This document shows, piece after piece, positions 8,850-17,493 of a stretch of 64,000 nucleotides of DNA. Origin of the DNA: Streptomyces sp. CB02056 (lineage in GTDB: Bacteria; Actinomycetota; Actinomycetes; Streptomycetales; Streptomycetaceae); assembly GCF_001905545.1 (NCBI RefSeq), contig NZ_LIPD01000025.1, positions 1 to 64,000 of the forward strand, read 5' to 3'. The notes below the pieces were generated by a model, which saw nothing but the letters and a program-made list of their open reading frames with translations, ran no database searches and was not told where the DNA came from. Each line of letters begins with the position of its first letter. Positions within the stretch are counted from its first letter, which is position 1. The position numbers and the translations under genes were made by a program.

Positions 8850-8963
8850 CCTGTTTCGGGGCGCTCCGCTCGGTAACGTCGACGGACCTGTCGGGGTCAG
8901 GGTCACAGCTCCGTAACCCTGCCTTGACGTGGGGGCGACCTGGGGAGGAAGCTTCCGCATGAC

Positions 8964-8980
8964 GGTCGACATTGTCGAAC
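8964..8980. promoter_or_regulatory. Candidate GylR operator upstream of glpF
   Basis: GGTCGACATTGTCGAAC is an inverted repeat with a single arm mismatch and is nearly identical to the site before gylR. It lies about 100 bp before glpF, downstream of a weak TTGACG-type -35 box near 8920, a position suited to repression of the operon. Confidence 0.7.
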
Positions 8981-9082
8981 GATGGCCGGAGAGATCACTC
9001 CCACAGTGCGCTCACCCGCACAACGATCGACCGGCCGCCTGCCCCCACCCACCCTCCGGGCCATATGGACAAGGGAGTCTTT

Positions 9083-9802
9083 GTGTCCGCGTTCTCCAAC
9101 GGCGACGTCTTCGTCGGCGAAACCCTCGGCACCGCCGCCCTGATACTTCTCGGCGGTGGCGTCTGCGCCGCCGTGACCCTCAAGAAGTCGAAGGCCGTCA
9201 ACGCCGGCTGGCTGGCGATCACCTTCGGCTGGGGATTCGCGGTCCTCATCGCCGCCTACATGTCGGCCCCGAAGTCCGGTGCCCACCTCAACCCGGCCGT
9301 CACCATCGCCCTCGCGGTCAAGAGCGGCGAGTGGAGCCAGGTGCCGCTCTACCTCGGCTCCCAGCTGCTCGGCGCGATCATCGGCGCCGTCCTGGTCTGG
9401 GCCACCTACCTGGGCCAGTTCAACGCGAACAAGGAGCCCACCCTCGGCATCTTCTCGACCGGCCCCGAGATCCGGAACCCGGTCCAGAACGTGATCACCG
9501 AGGTCATCGGCACCTTCGTGCTCTGCTTCGCGATCCTCACCATCGGCACCAACAGCGGCCTCTCCCAGTCCGGCACCGGCACCCTGATGGTCGCCTTCAC
9601 CGTCGTCGGCATCGGCCTCTCGCTGGGCGGCCCGACCGGCTACGCGATCAACCCGGCCCGTGACCTCGGCCCGCGCATCGCGCACGCCCTGCTGCCGATC
9701 CCGAACAAGGGCGGCTCCGACTGGTCGTACGCCTGGATCCCGGTCGTCGGCCCGATCCTGGGCGGACTCGCGGCCGGCGGCCTCTACAACGCCATCTTCT
9801 AA
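9083..9802 (+). CDS. glpF: Glycerol uptake facilitator (aquaglyceroporin)
   Basis: A six-helix MIP-family channel (239 aa) carrying glycerol across the cytoplasmic membrane. Both pore motifs are present: NPAV in the first half (HLNPAVTIAL) and NPAR in the second (AINPARDLGPR). The aspartate after NPAR is typical of glycerol-conducting members. GTG 9083 is preferred because AGGGAG lies five bases before it; ATG 9065 lacks a ribosome site. It is the first gene of the glycerol operon, with glpK starting 97 bp downstream. Confidence 0.92.
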   Translation: MSAFSNGDVFVGETLGTAALILLGGGVCAAVTLKKSKAVNAGWLAITFGWGFAVLIAAYMSAPKSGAHLNPAVTIALAVKSGEWSQVPLYLGSQLLGAIIGAVLVWATYLGQFNANKEPTLGIFSTGPEIRNPVQNVITEVIGTFVLCFAILTIGTNSGLSQSGTGTLMVAFTVVGIGLSLGGPTGYAINPARDLGPRIAHALLPIPNKGGSDWSYAWIPVVGPILGGLAAGGLYNAIF

Positions 9803-9899
9803 AGGACGGGTTCGACCCCGCCGCACACGGGGACTGACCGACCGACGCGTCAGGCCCACCCACCCCGTAACCCCCGAACCCGAGCCGAGGACCCTCCCC

Positions 9900-11420
9900 A
9901 TGACCTCCACCGGTAACTACATCGCCGCGATCGACCAGGGCACCACCTCCAGCCGCTGCATCATCTTCGGCGCCGACGGCCGGATCGTCGCCGTCGACCA
10001 GCAGGAGCACCGGCAGATCTTCCCCCAGCCCGGCTACGTCGAGCACGACGCCGCCGAGATCTGGACCCGGGTGCAGTCGGTCGTCCGCGGCGCGCTGGAG
10101 AAGGCCGGCCTGACCAAGGACGACATCCGCGCGATCGGCATCACCAACCAGCGCGAGACCACCGTCCTGTGGGACAAGAACACCGGCGAGCCCGTGCACA
10201 ACGCGCTGGTGTGGCAGGACACCCGCACCGAGGGCCTCTGCCGCGAGCTGGGCCGCAACGTCGGCCAGGACCGCTTCCGCCGCGAGACCGGCCTCCCGCT
10301 GGCCAGCTACTTCGCCGGCCCGAAGATCCGCTGGCTGCTGGACAACGTCGAGGGCCTGCGCGAGCGCGCCGAGGCCGGCGACATCCTGTTCGGCACCATG
10401 GACACCTGGGTGATCTGGAACCTCACCGGCGGTGTCGACGGCGGCAAGCACGTCACGGACGTCACCAACGCCAGCCGCACCATGCTGATGAACCTGCACA
10501 CCCTGCAGTGGGACGACAAGATCGCCGAGTCGATGGGCGTCCCGATGTCCGTCCTGCCGGAGATCCGCTCCTCCGCCGAGGTGTACGGCGAGGCCGTCGG
10601 CGACCTGGCCGGCGTCCCGGTCGCCTCCGCGCTCGGCGACCAGCAGGCCGCGCTGTTCGGCCAGACCTGCTTCGACGAGGGCGAGGCCAAGTCCACCTAC
10701 GGCACCGGCACCTTCCTCCTGCTGAACACCGGCGAGAAGATCGTCAACTCGTACCACGGCCTGCTGACCACCGTCGGCTACCGGATCGGCGACCAGGCCC
10801 CGGTGTACGCCCTGGAAGGCTCGATCGCCGTCACCGGCTCGCTCGTCCAGTGGCTGCGCGACCAGCTCGGCATCATCTCGACCGCCGCCGAGATCGAGAC
10901 CCTCGCCAACACCGTCGAGGACAACGGCGGCGCCTACTTCGTCCCGGCCTTCTCCGGCCTGTTCGCCCCGTACTGGCGCTCCGACGCCCGCGGTGTGATC
11001 GCCGGTCTGACCCGGTACGTCACCAAGGGCCACCTGGCCCGGGCCGTCCTGGAGGCCACCGCCTGGCAGACCCGCGAGGTCGTCGACGCCATGCAGAAGG
11101 ACTCCGGGGTCGAGCTCACCGCCCTCAAGGTCGACGGCGGCATGACCAGCAACAACCTGCTCATGCAGAACATCGCCGACGTCCTGGACGCCCCGGTCGA
11201 GCGGCCCTACGTGGCCGAGACCACCGCCCTCGGCGCCGCCTACGCGGCCGGACTCGCCGTCGGCTTCTGGAACGACCTCGACACCCTGCGGGCCAACTGG
11301 CACCGCGCCGCCGAGTGGACCCCCCGCATGGACGAGGCCACCCGGGAGCGTGAGTACAAGAAGTGGCTCAAGGCCGTGGAGCGCACCATGGGCTGGGTGG
11401 AGGAAGAAGAGAACAACTGA
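9900..11420 (+). CDS. glpK: Glycerol kinase
   Basis: Phosphorylates glycerol to glycerol 3-phosphate with ATP in the cytoplasm. At 506 aa it is full length. FGGY-family signatures include IAAIDQGTTSSR at the N-terminus, NQRETTVLWDK, FGTMDTWVIWNLTGG, YGTGTFLLLNTG and KVDGGMTSNN with ALGAAYAAGL near the end. It is the middle gene of glpF-glpK-glpD. The product feeds directly into the dehydrogenase encoded downstream. Confidence 0.97.
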   Translation: MTSTGNYIAAIDQGTTSSRCIIFGADGRIVAVDQQEHRQIFPQPGYVEHDAAEIWTRVQSVVRGALEKAGLTKDDIRAIGITNQRETTVLWDKNTGEPVHNALVWQDTRTEGLCRELGRNVGQDRFRRETGLPLASYFAGPKIRWLLDNVEGLRERAEAGDILFGTMDTWVIWNLTGGVDGGKHVTDVTNASRTMLMNLHTLQWDDKIAESMGVPMSVLPEIRSSAEVYGEAVGDLAGVPVASALGDQQAALFGQTCFDEGEAKSTYGTGTFLLLNTGEKIVNSYHGLLTTVGYRIGDQAPVYALEGSIAVTGSLVQWLRDQLGIISTAAEIETLANTVEDNGGAYFVPAFSGLFAPYWRSDARGVIAGLTRYVTKGHLARAVLEATAWQTREVVDAMQKDSGVELTALKVDGGMTSNNLLMQNIADVLDAPVERPYVAETTALGAAYAAGLAVGFWNDLDTLRANWHRAAEWTPRMDEATREREYKKWLKAVERTMGWVEEEENN

Positions 11421-11593
11421 CCGACAGCCGGTCGGGGCCCCGTGCCCCGACCGGCCGCCCGCCGTTCCGGCAGCGGGTGTCACCGCGTTTCACCGGCCCG
11501 CCGCACCGGGCCGACCGGCCTCTCCCGCAGAGGCCGCACCGCACACGAGAGGAGTAACGGCGCCGCCCGACCCGCGCGCCGTACACAACCACC

Positions 11594-13189
11594 ATGGCAA
11601 CCATCCCGACCCTGGGCGCCGAGCGCACCGCCGGCCACACCGCCTCCCGCGCCGAGACCCGCGAACTGCTCGGCAAGGCCACCTACGACCTGCTGGTGAT
11701 CGGGGGCGGCATCCTCGGCACGGCCGTCGCCTGGACCGCGTCCCAGGCCGGCCTGAAGGTCGCCATGGTCGACGCTGGCGACTTCGCCGGTGCCACCTCC
11801 AGCGCCTCCTCCAAGCTCGTCCACGGCGGTCTGCGCTACCTGCAGACCGGCGCGGTCAAGCTGGTCGCGGAGAACCACAAGGAGCGCCGCGCGCTCTCCA
11901 CCGACGTGGCCCCGCACCTGGTCAACCCGCTGACCTTCTTCGTGCCCGTCTACAAGGGCGGCCCGCACGGCGCCGCCAAGCTCGGCGCCGGCGTCTTCCT
12001 GTACTCGGCGCTGTCCGCCTTCCGCGACGGCATGGGCCGGGTCTCCACCGCCGCGCACGCCGCCCAGCAGGTGCCCGCGCTGCGCACCGAGGGCCTGCGC
12101 TCGGTGGCCGTCTACGGCGACCACCAGATGAACGACTCGCGCGTCGCCGTGATGACCGTGCGCGCCGCCGTCGACGCCGGCGCCGTGGTGCTCAACCACG
12201 CCGAGGTCACCGGCCTGCGCTTCACCGGCGGCCGGGTCACCGGCGCCGAGCTGCGCGACCGCCTGGACGGCAGCGAGTTCGGCATCGACGCCCGCCTGGT
12301 GCTGAACGCCACCGGCCCGTGGGTGGACCACCTGCGCAAGATGGAGGACGCGGGCGCCGCGCCGTCGATCCGCCTCTCCAAGGGCGCCCACGTGGTCGTC
12401 AAGCGCCGGGCGCCGTGGCGCGCCGCGCTGACCATCCCGATCGACAAGTACCGCGTCTCCTTCGCCATCCCGTGGGAGGACCACGTCCTGCTCGGCACCA
12501 CCGACGAGGAGTACACCGGCGACCCGAAGGACGTCCGGGCCACCGAGGCGGACATCGACCAGATCATGGGCGAGGCCGCGCACGCGATCCGCGACGAGCA
12601 CCTCGACCGCGACCTGATCACCTACTCCTTCGCCGGCCTGCGGGTGCTCCCGGGCGGCCCGGGCGACACCGCCGCCGCCAAGCGCGAGACGGTCGTCACC
12701 GAGGGCCGCGGCGGCATGCTGTCGGTCTCCGGCGGCAAGTGGACCACCTACCGGCACATCGGCCGCACCGTGCTGGAGAAGCTGGCCCACGTGCCCGGCA
12801 CCAGCCTCGGCGAGGACATGTCCCCGATCGCCCCGACCGTCCCGCTGCCGGGCGTCGGCGCGCCGAACGCGGTGGCGCACCGCCTGCTGATCGACCGCGA
12901 CCCGGGCTCGCGGATGGAGCCGCTGGTGGCCAAGCACCTGGCCAGCCACTACGGCACCCTGTCCTTCGACATCGCCCGCATGATCGACGAGAACCCGGAG
13001 CTCGGCCGGCCGATCCACGAGGACGGTCCGGACGTCTGGGCGCAGGTCGCGTACGCGGCGGACAACGAGTGGGCGTACACCACGGACGACGTGCTGCGCC
13101 GCCGCACCACCATGACGGTGCGCGGTCTGGACACGCCGGAGATCCGGGCCGAGGTCGAGGCCTTCCTCGCGAAGCGCGGCACCAAGTAG
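11594..13189 (+). CDS. glpD: Glycerol-3-phosphate dehydrogenase (FAD-dependent)
   Basis: A 531-aa flavoprotein oxidising glycerol 3-phosphate to dihydroxyacetone phosphate at the membrane, passing electrons to the respiratory chain. The FAD-binding Rossmann motif is LLVIGGGILGTAVAWTA (about residues 36-52). It is followed by the family signature SSKLVHGGLRYLQ and by SFAGLRVLPG with SVSGGKWTTYR toward the C-terminal domain. It is the third gene of the glycerol operon, 173 bp after glpK, and ends before a strong terminator. Confidence 0.96.
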   Translation: MATIPTLGAERTAGHTASRAETRELLGKATYDLLVIGGGILGTAVAWTASQAGLKVAMVDAGDFAGATSSASSKLVHGGLRYLQTGAVKLVAENHKERRALSTDVAPHLVNPLTFFVPVYKGGPHGAAKLGAGVFLYSALSAFRDGMGRVSTAAHAAQQVPALRTEGLRSVAVYGDHQMNDSRVAVMTVRAAVDAGAVVLNHAEVTGLRFTGGRVTGAELRDRLDGSEFGIDARLVLNATGPWVDHLRKMEDAGAAPSIRLSKGAHVVVKRRAPWRAALTIPIDKYRVSFAIPWEDHVLLGTTDEEYTGDPKDVRATEADIDQIMGEAAHAIRDEHLDRDLITYSFAGLRVLPGGPGDTAAAKRETVVTEGRGGMLSVSGGKWTTYRHIGRTVLEKLAHVPGTSLGEDMSPIAPTVPLPGVGAPNAVAHRLLIDRDPGSRMEPLVAKHLASHYGTLSFDIARMIDENPELGRPIHEDGPDVWAQVAYAADNEWAYTTDDVLRRRTTMTVRGLDTPEIRAEVEAFLAKRGTK

Positions 13190-13226
13190 GCACGGCCGGG
13201 CGAAGCGCGGTAGCGCGGGTCCTCTG

Positions 13227-13273
13227 CGGCGGGCGGGCGTTCGGGGTCTTCCCCGGGCGCCCGCCCGCCGTTT
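13227..13273 (+). terminator. Terminator of the glycerol operon
   Basis: CGGCGGGCGGGCG (13227-13239) pairs perfectly with CGCCCGCCCGCCG (13258-13270), and the stem is followed by TTT. Short GTACGGC-type direct repeats fill the space to the convergent amidohydrolase gene. Confidence 0.85.
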
Positions 13274-13323
13274 CGCCGTACGGCCGTTCGGCTGTACGGC
13301 CGTACGGCTGTGCGGCCGGGCCG

Positions 13324-14544
13324 TCAGACCGGGACGCCGGCCTTGACCACCCGCTTCGGGTGGAGGTCGGACCGGGTGAGGACGGTGAGGTCGGCGAGCG
13401 GGTCGCCGTCCAGCACCAGCAGGTCCGCGTGGGCGCCCGGGGCGAGGGTGCCGATCTCCCCCGCCATGCCGAGCAGCCGGGCCGCCGTGGTGGTCGCCGA
13501 GCGCAGCACGTCCGCGACCGGCTGGACCCGGGCGCGCAGCGTGAACTCCTCCAGCTGGGCCGGGTGCAGCGGTCCGAGCAGGTCGCTGCCGTAGACCAGG
13601 TCGACGCCCGCGCGGTGGGCGCGTTCCAAGGCCTCCAGGCCCCGGTCTCGGACCTCGGCGAGCTTGCCCAGCGAGGCGGCCGGCAGGCCGGAGGCGGCAC
13701 CGAGCCTGGCGGTCTCCTCGTAGGCGACCAGGGTGGGCACCAGGAAGGCGTCCTTCTCCAGCAGCAGGGCGATCGTGCCGTCGTTCAGCAGGTTGCCGTG
13801 CTCGACGCAGCGCACACCGGCCCGCAGGGCGCGGTCGATCGCGCGCGGGTGGTAGGCGTGCACGGTGACGTAGCGGTTGTGGTTCTCGGCCTCCTCGACG
13901 ACCGCGCGGATCTCCTCCTCGCTGTACTGGACGGCGCCGATCTCGTCGTGCGGGGAGGCGACGCCGCCGGAGAGCAGCACCTTGAGGTGGTGGGCGCCCT
14001 TGCGGAACTCGTCCCGGGCGGCGGTGCGCACCGCGTCCACGCCGTCGGCGATCCGGGCGAAGTTCGGGCGGGACTCGCAGCAGGGCAGCACGTCCTCGCC
14101 GAGCGGGCGCAGGTCGCCGTGGCCGCCGGTCTGGGACAGCGCCTTGCCGCCGTGCAGCAGCCGCGGGCCGGGTACCAGGCCCTCGTCCAGGGCCCGGGCC
14201 ATCCCGTGGTCGGCGCCCCCGACGTCGCGGACGGTGGTGAAGCCGCGGCGCAGCATCCGCTCGGCCTCGGCGAGGGCGCGCACGGTGGCGTAGCCGGCAG
14301 TCCAGTTCGCGAAGTCGGGCAGGTCGAGCGAGGTGATCAGCAGGTGGACGTGGGCGTCGATCAGGCCGGGCAGCACGGTGCCGCCGGCCGCGTCGAGGAC
14401 CCGGACGTCCTCGCCGGCGGCGGGCGGGCGGCCGGTGCCGGTGGCGGCGATCCGGCCGTCGGCGGCCTCCAGCCAGCCGAGGTCGGTGCGGGTGCCGTCC
14501 TCGGGGTGGAGCAGGTGGGCGTTGGTGATCAGCAGTCGACTCAC
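13324..14544 (-). CDS. Amidohydrolase-family metallohydrolase
   Basis: A 406-aa member of the amidohydrolase superfamily (imidazolonepropionase/prolidase-like branch). The N-terminal metal ligands appear in LPGLIDAHVHL. Further ligands follow in KVLLSGGVAS, VTVHAYHP and VEHGNLL. The closing aspartate is in GSDLLGPLHP, and the C-terminus has LAPGAHADLLVLDGDPL. The substrate is not identifiable, although the family cleaves amide or ester bonds in ring compounds and dipeptides. The GTG start follows GAGGAG. It is divergent from a TetR-family gene whose operator overlaps its promoter, so that regulator probably controls it. Confidence 0.85.
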   Translation of the reverse strand: MSRLLITNAHLLHPEDGTRTDLGWLEAADGRIAATGTGRPPAAGEDVRVLDAAGGTVLPGLIDAHVHLLITSLDLPDFANWTAGYATVRALAEAERMLRRGFTTVRDVGGADHGMARALDEGLVPGPRLLHGGKALSQTGGHGDLRPLGEDVLPCCESRPNFARIADGVDAVRTAARDEFRKGAHHLKVLLSGGVASPHDEIGAVQYSEEEIRAVVEEAENHNRYVTVHAYHPRAIDRALRAGVRCVEHGNLLNDGTIALLLEKDAFLVPTLVAYEETARLGAASGLPAASLGKLAEVRDRGLEALERAHRAGVDLVYGSDLLGPLHPAQLEEFTLRARVQPVADVLRSATTTAARLLGMAGEIGTLAPGAHADLLVLDGDPLADLTVLTRSDLHPKRVVKAGVPV

Positions 14545-14558
14545 GGAGCGGCTCCTCG

Positions 14559-14599
14559 TTCAGTACGGCTCGTATTGAATACGACTCGTACTGAATACA
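14559..14599. promoter_or_regulatory. Operator region between amidohydrolase and TetR genes
   Basis: CGTATTGAATACG (14571-14583) is a perfect palindrome. It sits inside a direct repeat, CTCGTATTGAATACGA and CTCGTACTGAATACAC, and between TTCAGTACG and CGTACTGAA, which are also inverted. Repeated palindromes of this kind in a divergent TetR intergenic region are typical operators, and they overlap the space where both promoters must lie. Confidence 0.7.
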
Positions 14600-14601
14600 C
14601 C

Positions 14602-15237
14602 ATGTATCGTTCTCCCGTGAACCCGCCCCCCGCCGACACCGCCCCCCGACCACCCAGACGCCGCATCCACACCCGGGCCCGGCTGCTGGCCGCGGCGAGC
14701 GAGCTGTTCCTCTCCGTCGGCTTCGCCCGGACGAGCATCGAGGACGTCTGCGCCGCCGCCGGCTACACCCGCGGCGCCTTCTACTCGAACTTCGGCAGCA
14801 AGGAGGACCTGCTGCTGGCCCTCTTCGACGACCAGGCGGGGCAGCGGCTGGCCGAGCTCGCGGAGCTGGCCGCCGCCTGCGAGTCGCTGGCGCCGCGGGA
14901 GCGGGCCCGGCGGTTGGTGGAGGCGCTGCTGCGGGTCGAGCCGGCGGAGACCGGGTGGATCCTGCTGTTCCTGGAGTTCCGGCTGGTCGCGGCCCGGAGC
15001 CCGGCGCTGGCCGAGCAGGTCGCCGCGCACGACCGGGCGGTCGCGGCCGCGCTGGCCGGGGTCCTGGAGCGGAACCTGCCGGAGCTGGTGCCCCCGGGCG
15101 CGAGCGCCGGGCAGGCCGCGGCGGTGGTCCTGGCGGCGCGCGAGGGGGTGCTGGCCCGGACGGCGGCGGGCGGCGCGGCCGCGGAGGAGCTGCTGGCGGC
15201 GACGGCGGCGGTGCTGTCGGGGCTGCCGGGGCGCTGA
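14602..15237 (+). CDS. TetR-family transcriptional regulator
   Basis: A 211-aa regulator. The N-terminal helix-turn-helix (about residues 22-68) shows the TetR pattern ARLLAAASELFLSVGFARTS, then YTRGAFYSNFGSKEDLLLAL. The C-terminal part is the divergent ligand domain. ATG 14602 lies only a few bases past the operator and has no ribosome site, so translation may be leaderless; GTG 14617 is an alternative. Its likely target is the divergent amidohydrolase plus itself. It converges with gntP at a strong terminator. Confidence 0.88.
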   Translation: MYRSPVNPPPADTAPRPPRRRIHTRARLLAAASELFLSVGFARTSIEDVCAAAGYTRGAFYSNFGSKEDLLLALFDDQAGQRLAELAELAAACESLAPRERARRLVEALLRVEPAETGWILLFLEFRLVAARSPALAEQVAAHDRAVAAALAGVLERNLPELVPPGASAGQAAAVVLAAREGVLARTAAGGAAAEELLAATAAVLSGLPGR

Positions 15238-15270
15238 CCCGACTCCTGGCACGGCCGGGAGGCCGGAAAC

Positions 15271-15314
15271 GCCGAGGGGCGGCACCCGTACGGTCACGGG
15301 TGCCGCCCCTCGGC
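15271..15314. terminator. Convergent terminator between tetR and gntP
   Basis: GCCGAGGGGCGGCACCCGT pairs perfectly with ACGGGTGCCGCCCCTCGGC around a six-base loop, giving a 19-bp stem. It stands between the ends of two converging genes and can serve both. Confidence 0.88.
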
Positions 15315-15330
15315 GGTGCTGCTTCGCGCG

Positions 15331-16725
15331 CTAGATGATCAGGCTGAGCGGCATGATCAGGGCGATGGCGACCACCGAGATCACCGTCTCCATCACCGAC
15401 CAGGACTTCAGCGTCTGCCCGACGCTCATCCCGAAGTACTCCTTCACCAGCCAGAAGCCGGCGTCGTTGACGTGCGAGAGGAACAGCGAACCGGCGCCGA
15501 TCGCGAGCACCAGCAGGGCCGCGTGGGTCGAGGACATGTTCGCGGCGAGCGGGGAGACGATGCCGGCCGCGGTGATCGTGGCGACCGTCGCCGAGCCGGT
15601 GGCCAGGCGGATCAGCACGGCGATCAGCCAGCCGAGCAGCAGCGCGGAGATGTGCCACTTGCCGGACCACTCGCTGACCGCGTTGCCGACGCCCACGTCG
15701 ATCAGGGTCTGCTTGAAGCCGCCGCCCGCGCCGACGATGAACACGATGCCGGCGATCGGGCCGAGCGACTTGCCGACGGTGTCGGAGATCCGGGCCTTGT
15801 CGAAGCCGGCCGCCTTGCCGAGCGTCACCATGCCGAGCAGGGTCGCGGCGAGCAGCGCGATCAGCGGGGAGCCGATGAAGTCGAACACCCGCTGGCCCAG
15901 CGCCTTCGGGTTGTCGATCACCACGTCGGCCAGCGCCTTGCCGAGCATCAGCACGACCGGCAGCAGGATGGTGGCCAGCACCGCGGCGAAGGAGGGGGTG
16001 CGGTCGTGCTTGGCCGTCTCCTCGGGGGCGGTGGCCGCCGGGATCTCCAGCGGGCCGACCCAGCGCTCGGCCACCCGGGCGAACAGCGGACCGGCGATGA
16101 TCAGGGTCGGGACGGCGATCAGCAGGCCGAGCGCCAGGGTGATGCCGAGGTCGGCCTTCAGCGCGTCGACGGCGACCAGCGGGCCCGGGTGCGGGGGCAC
16201 CAGGCCGTGCAGCACCGACAGGCCGGCCAGGGCCGGGATGCCGACCCGCATCAGCGGCACGTTGCCGCGGCGGGCGACCAGCAGCACGATCGGGATCAGC
16301 AGGACGACGCCGACCTCGAAGAACAGCGGCAGGCCGAGCACGGCCGCGATCAGCGCCATCGCCCAGGGCAGCGCCTTGTTGCCGGTGCGGGAGAGCACGG
16401 TGTCGGCGATGATGTTGGCGCCGCCGGAGTCGGCGAGCAGCTTGCCGAGCATCGCGCCGAGGCCGATCAGCAGGCCGACGCTGGCGACGGTGGAGCCGAA
16501 GCCCGTCGAGAAGCTGCTGAGCAGCTTGTCGAAGGGGGCGCCCGCGACGGCGGCCAGCAGACCGGAGCCGAGCGTGAGGGCGAGGAACGGGTGCAGCTTC
16601 AGCTTGGTGATCAGTACGACGATCGCACCGATGCTGAGCAGCACCGCGATCAGCAGCTGGGAGTCGCTGCTGGTGTGCGGCAGGGCCGGTGGGGCGGCCG
16701 CCAGCAGAGTGGGGGCAATGCTCAC
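15331..16725 (-). CDS. gntP: Gluconate permease, GntP family
   Basis: A 464-aa membrane transporter with about 12-14 hydrophobic helices, importing gluconate with protons. Family features are KLHPFLALTLGSGLLA, GFGSTVASVGLLIGLGAMLG, GLSVLHGLVPPHPGPL and SHVNDAGFWLVKEYFG near the end. The start overlaps the end of gntK by four bases (ATGA), so the two are translationally coupled. It acts just before gluconokinase in the same pathway. Confidence 0.93.
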   Translation of the reverse strand: MSIAPTLLAAAPPALPHTSSDSQLLIAVLLSIGAIVVLITKLKLHPFLALTLGSGLLAAVAGAPFDKLLSSFSTGFGSTVASVGLLIGLGAMLGKLLADSGGANIIADTVLSRTGNKALPWAMALIAAVLGLPLFFEVGVVLLIPIVLLVARRGNVPLMRVGIPALAGLSVLHGLVPPHPGPLVAVDALKADLGITLALGLLIAVPTLIIAGPLFARVAERWVGPLEIPAATAPEETAKHDRTPSFAAVLATILLPVVLMLGKALADVVIDNPKALGQRVFDFIGSPLIALLAATLLGMVTLGKAAGFDKARISDTVGKSLGPIAGIVFIVGAGGGFKQTLIDVGVGNAVSEWSGKWHISALLLGWLIAVLIRLATGSATVATITAAGIVSPLAANMSSTHAALLVLAIGAGSLFLSHVNDAGFWLVKEYFGMSVGQTLKSWSVMETVISVVAIALIMPLSLII

Positions 16726-17276
16726 GCGAGGTCTCCATTGACGGGCCGCAGCAGCGCCACGGCCATCTCGACGAGTTCTTCGGGGGACGGGCCCACGTCC
16801 AGGGCGGCGCCGCGCTCGTCCGCACCCAGGGGCTCCAAGGTGGCGTACTGGGAGTCGAGCAGCGACGTCGGCATGAAGTGGCCGGTGCGGTGGGAGAGCC
16901 GGTCCTCGACCAGCTCGTGACCACCGCTGAGGTGCAGGAAGAAGGCACCCGGGGCGTCCGCGCGCAGGATGTCGCGGTAGCGGTGCTTCAGCGCCGAGCA
17001 GGTCACCACGCCGCCGGTACCGGCCTCGGCCCGCTCCTTGAGCCAGGCGCCGATGGCGCGCAGCCAGGGCGCGCGGTCCTCGTCGTCCAGCGGGATGCCG
17101 GCCGACATCTTGGCGATGTTGGCCGCCGGGTGGAAGTCGTCCGCCTCGGCGAAGGGGAGGGCGAGGCGGTCTGCCAGCAGGCGGGCCAGGGTGGTCTTGC
17201 CGACGCCCGAGACGCCCATCACCACGATGGTGAGGGGGGACTGCGGGAAGTCGTGGTTCTCGACGCTGAGAGCCAT
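16722..17276 (-). CDS. gntK: Gluconokinase
   Basis: A 184-aa P-loop kinase phosphorylating gluconate to 6-phosphogluconate, feeding the pentose phosphate pathway. Walker A is GVSGVGKT (residues 21-28). Family motifs DDFHP, NIAKMSAGIPLDDEDRAPWL, TCSALKHRYRDILR and GHFMPTSLLDSQYATLE are all present. It is the first gene of the leftward gntK-gntP operon, divergent from gntR. A promoter with paired repeats lies just upstream. Confidence 0.95.
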   Translation of the reverse strand: MALSVENHDFPQSPLTIVVMGVSGVGKTTLARLLADRLALPFAEADDFHPAANIAKMSAGIPLDDEDRAPWLRAIGAWLKERAEAGTGGVVTCSALKHRYRDILRADAPGAFFLHLSGGHELVEDRLSHRTGHFMPTSLLDSQYATLEPLGADERGAALDVGPSPEELVEMAVALLRPVNGDLA

Positions 17277-17306
17277 GGGGTGGTGCTCCTTCGTTGCCTG
17301 GCCGCC

Positions 17307-17336
17307 ACTATCGCCTCAAAGATATGACGTATTCAA
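17307..17336 (-). promoter_or_regulatory. gntK-gntP promoter
   Basis: The minus strand has TTGAAT (17336-17331), an 18-base spacer and GATAGT (17312-17307), about 30 bases before the gntK start. The spacer contains ACGTCATATCTTT, one arm of the candidate GntR operator. Confidence 0.55.
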
Positions 17337-17363
17337 GTGGCGGAAACCAAATCGTCATACTTT
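17318..17363. promoter_or_regulatory. Candidate GntR operator pair
   Basis: AAAGATATGACGT (17318-17330) and, in the opposite orientation, AAAGTATGACGAT (read on the minus strand, 17363-17351) are two copies of AAAG(A)TATGACG. They flank and overlap the gntK promoter in the gntK/gntR intergenic region, as expected for a gluconate repressor. Confidence 0.55.
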
Positions 17364-17388
17364 TGCGGTGTGGTCTGGGTCGCAGGAC

Positions 17389-17440
17389 GCACGACCCGGA
17401 CCACGGGGGCGGCACGACCCGGACCGCGGGGCGGCACGAC
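17389..17440 (+). repeat. Short tandem repeat of 22-23 bp
   Basis: GCACGACCCGGACC begins at 17389 and 17412, with a partial third copy (GCACGAC) at 17434. It lies in the leader of gntR. No function is visible. Confidence 0.6.
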
Positions 17441-17493
17441 CACCGCCACAGGGCGACGTGAACGCGCGCGGGGCGGGCGTCTACCCTGGGCGG

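Noticed and set aside
9805..9820. tRNA T-arm-like sequence GGGTTCGACCCCG
   Set aside because: No acceptor stem, D-arm or anticodon arm can be built around it.
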